A stretch of DNA of 5,120 bases. Source: Oscillospiraceae bacterium. GTDB lineage: Bacteria; Bacillota; Clostridia; Christensenellales; Aristaeellaceae. The translations under genes and the position numbers were made by a program. The DNA is taken from positions 1 through 5,120 of the forward strand of contig JAISBH010000158.1 in NCBI GenBank assembly GCA_031266295.1, given 5' to 3'. Below, one piece after another: positions 1 through 5,018 of this stretch. Within the stretch, counting starts at the first letter, position 1. Every line of letters starts with the position of its first letter. Below the pieces are notes generated by a model. That model searched no databases. It had not been told where the DNA came from and saw nothing but the letters and a program-made list of their open reading frames with translations.

Positions 1-123
1 CGCTCCATGACCCAGGCGCGCGGGTCGTTCACGATGAGTTACGACCGGTATGAAGAAGTGCCGGGCAATATCGCGCAGAAGATCGTCGACTCGGCCAAGA
101 AGGATGAGGATGAGGACGAGTAA
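1..123 (+). CDS. fusA: Elongation factor G, C-terminal end (partial)
   Basis: This is the last 40 codons of a gene that begins before the window and ends in TAA at 121-123. The translation starts RSMTQARGSFTMSYDRYEEV and continues PGNIAQKIV, matching the end of domain V of EF-G, where SMTQGRG, FxxYEEVP and NIAxKI are typical. EF-G is the cytoplasmic GTPase that moves tRNA and mRNA through the ribosome after each peptide bond. The protein ends in a Lys-then-acidic tail (KKDEDEDE), which is longer and more acidic than in many EF-Gs. The GTPase domain is outside the window, so an EF-G paralogue (FusA2-type) cannot be excluded from this tail alone. The family call is secure; the exact paralogue is not. 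Confidence 0.88.
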   Translation, partial: RSMTQARGSFTMSYDRYEEVPGNIAQKIVDSAKKDEDEDE

Positions 124-136
124 TCAGCGGCAATCC

Positions 137-165
137 CACCCGCCGTCGCTTGCCGGCGGCGGGTG
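137..165 (+). terminator. G+C-rich hairpin after the EF-G gene, no T-tract
   Basis: A perfect 9-bp stem, CACCCGCCG (137-145) with CGGCGGGTG (157-165), encloses an 11-nt loop and starts 13 nt after the EF-G stop codon. The position is that of a terminator, but the stem is followed by TTGCGG, not a run of T. Intrinsic termination is therefore likely weak, and read-through into the methyltransferase gene is plausible. Only 5 nt separate it from the hairpin of the CRISPR-type repeat. Confidence 0.5.
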
Positions 166-170
166 TTGCG

Positions 171-203
171 GTCGCCTCGCTCGCGCGAGGCGTGGATTGA
201 AAC
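171..203 (+). CRISPR. Solitary type I-C-like CRISPR repeat
   Basis: This 33-bp sequence starts GTCGC and ends GTGGATTGAAAC, the conserved ends of type I-C repeats. Between them is an 8-bp stem, CGCCTCGC (173-180) with GCGAGGCG (185-192), closed by a TCGC loop. The family architecture is a stem followed by an 11-nt 3' tag that becomes the crRNA 5' handle after Cas5d cuts at the base of the stem. Here the stem base is followed by exactly 11 nt, TGGATTGAAAC (193-203). No second copy, degenerate copy, leader or cas gene is visible in the window: coding sequence for EF-G lies upstream and the methyltransferase gene starts 3 nt downstream. It is therefore one isolated repeat, not an array. A chance hairpin sharing both conserved ends seems unlikely. 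Confidence 0.8.
187..199 (+). promoter_or_regulatory. Possible ribosome-binding bases inside the repeat
   Basis: The only Shine-Dalgarno-like bases near the methyltransferase start lie inside the CRISPR-type repeat. GAGG at 187-190 is 6 nt before an in-frame TTG at 197-199. GTGGA at 192/193-196 ends 9 nt before the ATG at 206. GAGG lies in the 3' arm of the repeat hairpin, so folding would hide it, while GGA stays unpaired in the tag. This is inferred from spacing only. Confidence 0.4.
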
Positions 204-205
204 AC

Positions 206-865
206 ATGCCCGGACGCATTGAACCCATGACCGACTTCTTCACCGATCGTCTGTCCGCATATGACGAGCACATGCTCACCGACATCGAGGAACTGCCGGA
301 AGCGTACGCGGTGGTGGCGCGGCTGATTCCTCCGGACGCTCAAACCTTGCTGGATCTAGGCTGCGGCACGGGGCTGGAACTGGAGCGCATATTTGAGTTG
401 CGTCCGGATATCCGAGTGACCGGCATCGATCTGACGCAGGCCATGCTCGATAGGCTTCGCGGAAAATTCCCCGGCAAAGAGTTAACGCTAGTATGCGGCA
501 GTTATCTCGGTCGCGATTTGGGCAAAAGGGTATATGACGCCGCCGTATCCTTCGAAACGATGCATCATTGGACATACGCCCAGAAGTCGGCGCTCTACGC
601 CGGTATATTCAAGGCGCTGAAACCTGGCGGCAGGTATGTCGAGTGCGACTATATGGTGGATACGCAGGATGAGGCGGATCAGCTGTTTGAGGAAGCCTTG
701 AGGATGCGCGCCGAACAGGGAGTCCCGGACGGGGAGTTCTACCACTGCGACACGCCGATGACCGTTGACAATCAAACGAGGCTATTCAAGGAAGCGGGTT
801 TCGCCAGCGTGGAAAAGGTGTTTCGGCGGAATGGCACGGCAATTATAGTTTGCGATAAGGCATAA
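206..865 (+). CDS. Class I SAM-dependent methyltransferase
   Basis: This gene encodes a 219-residue soluble methyltransferase of the Rossmann-like class I fold, probably cytoplasmic. Counting from the ATG at 206, motif I, LLDLGCGTG, is at residues 48-56. The acidic residue that ends strand beta2 and contacts the SAM ribose is D75 in GIDLT, followed by a helix beginning QAMLDRL. FETMHHW at 116-122 is at the usual motif of strand beta4, and LKPGG at 138-142 is the classic loop before beta5. The substrate cannot be named; the length suits small-molecule methyltransferases such as Methyltransf_11/25-like proteins. The start is uncertain: ATG 206 gives MPGRIEPM, ATG 227 gives MTDFF and lacks a ribosome-binding site, and TTG 197 lies inside the CRISPR-type repeat. 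An open frame extends back to 50, but it overlaps the EF-G gene and is not protein-like. The M42 gene follows 84 nt later on the same strand. Confidence 0.9.
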   Translation: MPGRIEPMTDFFTDRLSAYDEHMLTDIEELPEAYAVVARLIPPDAQTLLDLGCGTGLELERIFELRPDIRVTGIDLTQAMLDRLRGKFPGKELTLVCGSYLGRDLGKRVYDAAVSFETMHHWTYAQKSALYAGIFKALKPGGRYVECDYMVDTQDEADQLFEEALRMRAEQGVPDGEFYHCDTPMTVDNQTRLFKEAGFASVEKVFRRNGTAIIVCDKA

Positions 866-879
866 ACCCGCGCCTAATA

Positions 880-904
880 CAGCATGATTTAAATGCTGCT
901 CTTT
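880..904 (+). terminator. Weak terminator-like hairpin
   Basis: CAGCAT (880-885) can pair with ATGCTG (893-898) around a 7-nt loop, and CTCTTTAATTT follows. The stem has only 6 bp, half of them A-T, and the T-run is interrupted. At most it would stop part of the transcription between the methyltransferase and the peptidase. Confidence 0.3.
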
Positions 905-932
905 AATTTGACCATAAGCCTAATACGCCGAT

Positions 933-936
933 GGAG
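933..936 (+). promoter_or_regulatory. Ribosome-binding site candidate for the M42 gene
   Basis: GGAG lies 4 nt before an in-frame TTG at 941 and 13 nt before the ATG at 950. Neither spacing is ideal: the first is a little short, the second long. The two choices differ by three residues (MQI before MLNEQD), so the start is unresolved to that extent. Confidence 0.4.
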
Positions 937-949
937 TTGATTGCAAATA

Positions 950-2029
950 ATGTTGAATGAACAGGACTGTTTGAACCTTATCCGCGATTTGTCAAACGCG
1001 CCTGGAGCGAGCGGGTTCGAGGACGAGGTCGTTAGCGCACTGCGGCGGAGCGTATCCTCGCTCGGACGGATGGAAGAGGACACGCTGCGCAACCTATACC
1101 TGTACAGAAACGAGCACGACGACGATAAACCGGTGATACAGCTGGACTCGCACACCGACGAGGTGTCGTTCATCGTGCAGGCGGTTAAACCGAACGGTAC
1201 GCTGCGGTTCTTGGAACTGGGACGATGGGTCGCGGCTGGATTGACGAGCCAGAAGGTGCGCGTACGCAACCGCTTCGGCGAGTACATCCCCGGTATAATA
1301 ACCAGCACGCCGCCCCATTTCGCGACCGAGGCGCAAAAGCACGCCGCGCCTGACTCCGCATCAATGACGATCGATATCGGCGCGGCGTCTGCTGAAGAAG
1401 CTGTCAACGCGTACGGTATCCGAATAGGCGAGCCGGTAGTCGCGGACGTATCGTTCCATTATGACGAAGCGCACGACATAATGATGGGTAAAGCATTCGA
1501 TTGCCGTTTGGGCTGCGCCGCCGCTGCCGCGACGCTGCACGCGCTCAAGGGGGAGACGCTGGCCGTGAATCCCGTAGGCGCGTGGGCTTGTCAGGAGGAG
1601 GTAGGCACGCGCGGAGCGGTCGTGACCGCGCAGCGGGTTAGGCCTGCCGCCGCTATCGTTTTCGAAGGATGTCCGGCGGACGACACCGTTGCTGAGTCGT
1701 ACATGATCCAAACCGCGATTAAGAAGGGACCGATGCTTCGCCATATCGACGCGCGCATGATCACACACCCGCGATTCCAGCGTTTCTCGCTCGATCTCGG
1801 CGAGAAGCTGGGCATACCGGTGCAGAGCGCGGTGCGTTCGGGCGGCTCGACAAACGGCGCGCCCATACACCTGTCGGGTCTTGGCGTGCCCTGCATAGTG
1901 ATCGGTCTGCCAGTACGATACATCCACACCCATCACGGCATCGCGTCATACGCGGACTTTGACAGCGCGGTCAAGCTTGCGTGCGCGGTTCTGCGGGAAT
2001 TGAACGCGCATGTGCTGAAAGAATTCTGA
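950..2029 (+). CDS. M42 family metallopeptidase (glutamyl aminopeptidase-like)
   Basis: This encodes about 359 residues, the usual M42 length. M42 enzymes are cytoplasmic aminopeptidases with two metal ions that often form large tetrahedral assemblies and trim short peptides. In order from ATG 950: DLSNAPGASGFEDEV at 13-27 is the typical N-terminal region; LDSHTDEV at 65-72 carries metal ligand H68; FDCRLG at 183-188 carries the bridging aspartate D184; QEEVGTRGA at 215-223 carries the catalytic and ligand pair E216/E217; FEGCPADD at 238-245 sits where the next acidic ligand is expected, here probably E239; and RYIHTHHG at 323-330 supplies the final histidine. The family usually has DNR and a D in the two altered places, so this is a divergent subfamily, but a full ligand set can still be drawn. 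There is no signal peptide. It ends in TGA and is followed by a strong terminator. The substrate is not predictable from sequence. Confidence 0.92.
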   Translation: MLNEQDCLNLIRDLSNAPGASGFEDEVVSALRRSVSSLGRMEEDTLRNLYLYRNEHDDDKPVIQLDSHTDEVSFIVQAVKPNGTLRFLELGRWVAAGLTSQKVRVRNRFGEYIPGIITSTPPHFATEAQKHAAPDSASMTIDIGAASAEEAVNAYGIRIGEPVVADVSFHYDEAHDIMMGKAFDCRLGCAAAAATLHALKGETLAVNPVGAWACQEEVGTRGAVVTAQRVRPAAAIVFEGCPADDTVAESYMIQTAIKKGPMLRHIDARMITHPRFQRFSLDLGEKLGIPVQSAVRSGGSTNGAPIHLSGLGVPCIVIGLPVRYIHTHHGIASYADFDSAVKLACAVLRELNAHVLKEF

Positions 2030-2031
2030 TA

Positions 2032-2090
2032 AGGTGAACCCGTCGGTTGAATCGTGGACAAGGAATGCAGGCGCTTAACCGGGTTCACTT
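2032..2090 (+). repeat. Long-spaced inverted repeat in the M42 3' region
   Basis: GTGAACCCG (2034-2042) is the exact reverse complement of CGGGTTCAC (2080-2088), with 37 nt between the arms. One G-T and one A-T pair extend it outward (2032-2033 with 2089-2090). It lies between the peptidase stop codon and the terminator, so it would be in the 3' untranslated RNA. GGTT at 2045-2048 could instead pair with AACC at 2077-2080, giving a competing fold. No function is evident. Confidence 0.5.
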
Positions 2091-2116
2091 GAGCTGATTT
2101 CACATAGAAACCAACC

Positions 2117-2154
2117 CGGCCTCTGGCTGATGATCTCAGCCGGAGGCCGCTTTT
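2117..2154 (+). terminator. Strong intrinsic terminator, possibly bidirectional
   Basis: CGGCCTCTGGCTGA (2117-2130) pairs with TCAGCCGGAGGCCG (2136-2149) to make a 14-bp stem with a single G-T pair and a 5-nt loop (TGATC), followed by CTTTT. It ends the M42 transcript 88 nt after the stop codon. The minus-strand gene at 2219-2506 converges on it. Read on the minus strand the hairpin is followed by GGTTGGTTTCT, so it may also stop that transcript, less strongly. Confidence 0.85.
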
Positions 2155-2218
2155 CAGGATTGGCTATCGTTTGCGAGCTTATGGTGATGTGCGATTTTGT
2201 TCTTTACAACGACCACAC

Positions 2219-2506
2219 TCAGTGTAATGACCTCACGACTGTTCTGCCGGTGTATAATCTTCTTTGTACATAACCGCATCCTGTGCAGTGCATTACATAA
2301 TACAAATCGTACCACCGCTCAACGATGTTCCTGTTTTGCGTCGTTGATATGAGCACCTTCATTTGCTCGGAAACCATTGTGTGCGTATAATGCTGGTTGG
2401 GGACAGCGGCCCGAGCAACGCCAACCGGCTTGCCAACACCTGCCATCGACAATACGCTCGCCGCGATTAAAGCAGCCAGAGTCAGAGCAACAACCTTTTT
2501 AAGCAT
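2219..2506 (-). CDS. Small secreted CxxC protein of unknown function
   Basis: This encodes 95 residues from an ATG at 2504-2506, chosen because GGAGGG (complement of 2514-2519) lies 7 nt upstream; a second in-frame ATG at 2519-2521 overlaps that site. Residues 1-33 look like a Sec signal peptide: KK at 3-4, hydrophobic VVALTLAALIAASVLSMAGV at 5-24, and an ARA-A cleavage site near residue 33. The mature part of about 60 residues is polar and ends with VMHCTGCGYVQRRLYTG, where C74 and C77 form a CxxC, the only cysteines present. That could be a metal-binding or redox pair; two cysteines alone cannot support a full zinc site. I do not recognise the family. The gene lies in A+T-richer DNA than its neighbours, diverges from the SH3 gene, and has a dyad over its probable promoter. 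Reality as a gene is well supported by the start signals; function is unknown. Confidence 0.72.
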   Translation of the reverse strand: MLKKVVALTLAALIAASVLSMAGVGKPVGVARAAVPNQHYTHTMVSEQMKVLISTTQNRNIVERWYDLYYVMHCTGCGYVQRRLYTGRTVVRSLH

Positions 2507-2513
2507 CCAACAA

Positions 2514-2519
2514 CCCTCC
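2514..2519 (-). promoter_or_regulatory. Strong Shine-Dalgarno site of the small secreted protein
   Basis: The minus strand reads GGAGGG here, 7 nt before the ATG at 2504-2506. It is the best ribosome-binding site in the window and decides the start codon of the small secreted protein in favour of MLKK over the ATG at 2519-2521. Confidence 0.75.
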
Positions 2520-2526
2520 ATTTATA

Positions 2527-2558
2527 ATATTGTATGTGTGCGATCACACTGACAATAT
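2527..2558 (-). promoter_or_regulatory. Interrupted 32-bp dyad overlapping a probable promoter
   Basis: On the plus strand, ATATTGT (2527-2533) mirrors ACAATAT (2552-2558), and inside it GTGTG (2536-2540) mirrors CACAC (2545-2549), all around one centre. Twelve of 16 half-site positions are symmetric. On the minus strand the same DNA offers TTGTCA (2550-2555) as a -35 and TACAAT (2529-2534) as a -10, with a short 15-bp spacer; a transcript would then start about 15 nt before the ATG. The dyad therefore covers the promoter, as expected for a repressor operator. The regulator is not known, and an RNA hairpin role is less likely because it would lie upstream of the transcript. Confidence 0.5.
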
Positions 2559-2828
2559 GACGGGAAGATGATGGTTTTGTTCCATAAAACATTACCGGAT
2601 TATCGTTATATCAACAAATTTTAAATGTAATATCCTCAATAGATAAAACAGCGAAGCGAAAACAGTATGAATCTGCAGCAAACATATCGATCGAGGGAAG
2701 GCAGGGGAACCGGCGCGAAGAAGCGAGTATGGAAAACTATGCGGCCTGATCGATGCGGGAGAACATCAGCGCCATAGGCAGTGACGCCCTCAATCAGGGT
2801 GGAAATTTTTGTCATTCATGTAATTCCG
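2559..2828. other. Intergenic stretch without a convincing gene
   Basis: This lies between two divergent genes. The part at 2581-2640 is very A+T-rich (15 of 60 bases are G or C); the part from about 2690 to 2770 returns to higher G+C. Only short open frames of fewer than 40 codons occur, without ribosome-binding sites or recognisable protein features. I see no tRNA, repeat family or riboswitch. Regulatory DNA for either flanking gene could lie here. Confidence 0.5.
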
Positions 2829-2858
2829 TTCGCCTACCTCGCCAAAATATGATATACT
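2829..2858 (+). promoter_or_regulatory. Probable promoter of the SH3-module gene
   Basis: TATACT at 2853-2858 is a good -10 hexamer; TATGAT at 2848-2853 is an overlapping alternative. For the first, the best -35 is TTCGCC (2829-2834) with an 18-bp spacer, a weak match to TTGACA. The transcript would have a leader of about 50 nt before the ATG at 2918. The -10 stands out in otherwise G+C-rich sequence; the -35 is uncertain. Confidence 0.45.
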
Positions 2859-2917
2859 ATTCGGCGTAGGTTGCCTGTTTATGCAAAAAAACGACTGAAA
2901 TAAGAGACTATTGTCGA

Positions 2918-4837
2918 ATGAAGGCTGTGCGAAGACGGACATACAGCTTGAAATGGGTAGACGCCTTGCGGCGCGGGATGGCGCTGCTTGTCGTCCTGAT
3001 GACCGTGCCGATATGCGGTACAACCGCGCGCGCGTTGGATTCAGTAGCGCCGGGAGCGGGTATGGTCAGTCCTGGCGTGGTGGTTTTTGCCGACCAACAG
3101 TGCGCTGACACGGCTGTCGGCGTTATATCCAGCCAGATAGAGGCGGAGATACTGGAGACCGCGCCCGGCGTTATTCAGATCGCTTACTACGATCCCGATA
3201 CACTGCTGCGTCGGACGGGTTGGGTCGCGGACGACGGAGGCGTAGTCGCGCTTCGGCGCCACCTCACCCCCGGCCCATACTACCAGAATATCCATCCGGA
3301 CGCGGACGTGCTCAGTGAGCCGCGCCCGGACGCGGTGCTGCTGGGACGACTGGCCGAGAATGTGCGCGTCGAGATTGTGGAGTCCACATCAGATTGGGTG
3401 CGGATCGTATTCAAGGGTGCGAACGGCAAACGCACGCTGGGCTGGGTCGTGCGGTCATATATCGTGCCGAGGAGCGAAGCCCCGACCGCAGCGCCCATTC
3501 CAACGGCGAGCGCCGGCACTGAATCTACTCCGCCGCCCAGTATCACGATGGTGACTATCACGCCCGAGTCGACGGTTGACGGCGGCAGCGGCATGATCAA
3601 TTTTCCTGCCGAATCCTCGATACCGACCGAAACGATTAAGCCGGAGCCGACCGCCGCTCCCTTGCTGACGCCGCGTCCGACGCCTGTGGAGACGGACGGC
3701 GCGCAGGAGTTCGCTGATTTCGTGATACCCGATGGCGCGCACTCGGTTACGTTGAACGCGCCGAATCCAGAGAAGCCTACGCGGATGACGTCCAGGCCTG
3801 ACGACTATTCCATGTCGTACGGCGACTATTACAACGGTGTGATGGGTGAATATATCTCCTACGACCCGTTGGGTTATGTGCGGGCAAGAGTCGGCACGAC
3901 GGTAGGATACTGGCCTGCGGCATATGTGTGGATCGACGCGCCGCGCGGGATGATCCCTTCCGCGATACCAAGCGCGCGCGTCGCGCAGATGGGCACGCGG
4001 CTGAATATGCGTTCGCATCCGAATACCCAAGCCGAGATACTGGCGCAGTTCCTTACCGACCAGTCGCTGGAGGTGTTGGCCGTCCGCAACGATTGGATGC
4101 AGGTGCGCGTAGACGGCATGATCGGTTACGTCGCGTCCGCGTACGTCGTCAAGATGGTCAATCGTTACGTCGATCCCAACACGATACCAATCAACCCTAT
4201 GTTCAACGGTAATTTCAGCGAATACGCAGAGGCGGCAGGTTCGGCGAGCCGAACCATCTCGCCCGCATTGCCGACCCTTGAGGGCACGTCAGCGCCCGAT
4301 CCCGGCGGCAAGTCCGCGACGACGCCGCTCACGCCCGATGGGATCGCCGTTCCCAGCGTATCCGGCATTGTCGGCACATTACGCCCGCCCGATCCGCCTG
4401 AGTCAGTGCCGCCGTACGCGGTGGTAAGCCCCGCCGACTTGTCGCGCCTGTCAATGCTGGAGTATCCGAACGATGGCGCGCGTGTGCTGTGTAGTTACAA
4501 CAAGGGCGTAATCGTTACGATCGACGCGGTATACGACGCGTTCTATGTGCGTGTGCACGTCGGCTCGACATATGGATATATGGCCCTCGCGTCACTGGAC
4601 ACACTGAACGTGCCGAGCGGCGCGCCCGATGTGTTCGAGGACTCGCTACCAAGGAGGACGATCTCCCGAACGTTGGATTCACGCCGCGCGCTGTACGCCG
4701 CACCGTCGACATACGCCGATCAGCTTGGATCATGCTCGCCGGGTCAGACGGTCGTCGTGCTGGGCGTGACCAATACGTGGAGCCATGTATCCGCCAGTGG
4801 CAGGATTGGATACATTCGCAGCGATGATCTAGAATAA
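2918..4837 (+). CDS. Secreted multi-module bacterial SH3 (SH3b-like) protein
   Basis: This encodes 639 residues. Basic residues (RRR at 5-7, RR at 18-19) precede a hydrophobic stretch MALLVVLMTVPICG at 21-34 and an ARA site at 37-39, consistent with Sec export. The rest reads as about six SH3-like modules: roughly 52-113, 118-185, 264-340, 352-413, 500-565 and 578-639. The signs are a repeated pattern of a basic or polar start, a WxxV or xVxV strand, and GYV/GWV/GYI near the end: GWVADDG (101), LGWVVRSYI (174), VGYWPAAYV (329), IGYVASAYV (402), YGYMALASL (552), IGYIRSDDL (630). The fourth (RLNMRSHPN, NDWMQVRVDG) is the most canonical. Linkers at about 186-260 and 440-498 are rich in Pro, Thr and Ser. 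SH3b modules commonly bind cell-wall peptides; no catalytic domain or anchor is visible. The ribosome-binding site is weak (AAGAG, 11 nt upstream). Confidence 0.85.
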   Translation: MKAVRRRTYSLKWVDALRRGMALLVVLMTVPICGTTARALDSVAPGAGMVSPGVVVFADQQCADTAVGVISSQIEAEILETAPGVIQIAYYDPDTLLRRTGWVADDGGVVALRRHLTPGPYYQNIHPDADVLSEPRPDAVLLGRLAENVRVEIVESTSDWVRIVFKGANGKRTLGWVVRSYIVPRSEAPTAAPIPTASAGTESTPPPSITMVTITPESTVDGGSGMINFPAESSIPTETIKPEPTAAPLLTPRPTPVETDGAQEFADFVIPDGAHSVTLNAPNPEKPTRMTSRPDDYSMSYGDYYNGVMGEYISYDPLGYVRARVGTTVGYWPAAYVWIDAPRGMIPSAIPSARVAQMGTRLNMRSHPNTQAEILAQFLTDQSLEVLAVRNDWMQVRVDGMIGYVASAYVVKMVNRYVDPNTIPINPMFNGNFSEYAEAAGSASRTISPALPTLEGTSAPDPGGKSATTPLTPDGIAVPSVSGIVGTLRPPDPPESVPPYAVVSPADLSRLSMLEYPNDGARVLCSYNKGVIVTIDAVYDAFYVRVHVGSTYGYMALASLDTLNVPSGAPDVFEDSLPRRTISRTLDSRRALYAAPSTYADQLGSCSPGQTVVVLGVTNTWSHVSASGRIGYIRSDDLE

Positions 4838-4851
4838 GGCGCATACGGAAG

Positions 4852-4911
4852 CCTTCGGAGGAGCCCCCTCTGTCGCTGCGGCGACATCTCCCCCTAGGGG
4901 GGCGATGAGGG
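4852..4911. repeat. Intergenic multi-hairpin repeat, block A
   Basis: Starting 14 nt after the SH3 gene, this block packs several palindromes: CCT-TCGG-AGG (4853-4862), TGTCGC-TGCG-GCGACA (4871-4886) and CCCCC-TA-GGGGG (4890-4901). CCCTC (4866-4870) can also pair with GAGGG (4907-4911) to close the whole unit. It resembles, from memory, a non-coding element found in many copies in Ruminococcaceae-like genomes and often mis-called as protein. There is no T-run, so it is not a standard terminator, though it might protect the 3' end of the SH3 mRNA. Confidence 0.6.
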
Positions 4912-4921
4912 TTGTCGGTTA

Positions 4922-4945
4922 CCACGCGGTTTGCAAGCAACGTGG
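4922..4945. repeat. Interrupted inverted repeat between the hairpin blocks
   Basis: CCACG (4922-4926) pairs with CGTGG (4941-4945), and TTGC (4931-4934) faces GCAA (4937-4940), leaving CGGT unpaired on one side. The structure is modest and may be incidental. The surrounding stretch from 4946 to 5018 contains nothing I can assign. Confidence 0.3.
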
Positions 4946-5018
4946 AACGGGTTGCGTTACGGAACAGACTATCCAGGTACAGCAGGCAGTCCGGAGCCGA
5001 TGGAATGTGTATCACGAT

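Noticed and set aside
50..205. N-terminal extension of the methyltransferase frame back to position 50
   Set aside because: It overlaps the EF-G coding end in another frame, is Arg/Ser-rich without protein-like character, and passes through the hairpin and the CRISPR-type repeat.
204..865. Further CRISPR repeats forming an array
   Set aside because: No second GTGGATTGAAAC-like sequence or matching stem occurs at the expected 65 to 70-bp period, and the DNA is methyltransferase coding sequence.
908..926. TTGACC and TAATAC as a promoter for the M42 gene
   Set aside because: The hexamers are separated by only 7 nt, too close for a sigma-70-type promoter.
889..1936. Long minus-strand open frames opposite the M42 gene
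   Set aside because: They are mirror frames of a gene with clear family motifs and show no motifs of their own.
2668..2778. Small plus-strand open frame starting MNLQQTYRSR
   Set aside because: It has 36 codons, no ribosome-binding site and a basic composition typical of chance translation.
2786..2809. Terminator-like hairpin GCCCT-CAATC-AGGGT followed by a T-run
   Set aside because: The stem is only 5 bp including a G-T pair, and the T-run starts several bases after the stem; no gene requires it.
2753..2869. Small plus-strand open frame containing GGNFCHSCNS
   Set aside because: The CxxC is suggestive, but it has 38 codons, no ribosome-binding site, and overlaps the probable promoter of the SH3 gene.
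4515..5015. Minus-strand open frame of 166 codons
   Set aside because: It mirrors SH3 coding sequence and the block A hairpins; its Arg/Ser-rich translation over the repeat is typical of a spurious call.
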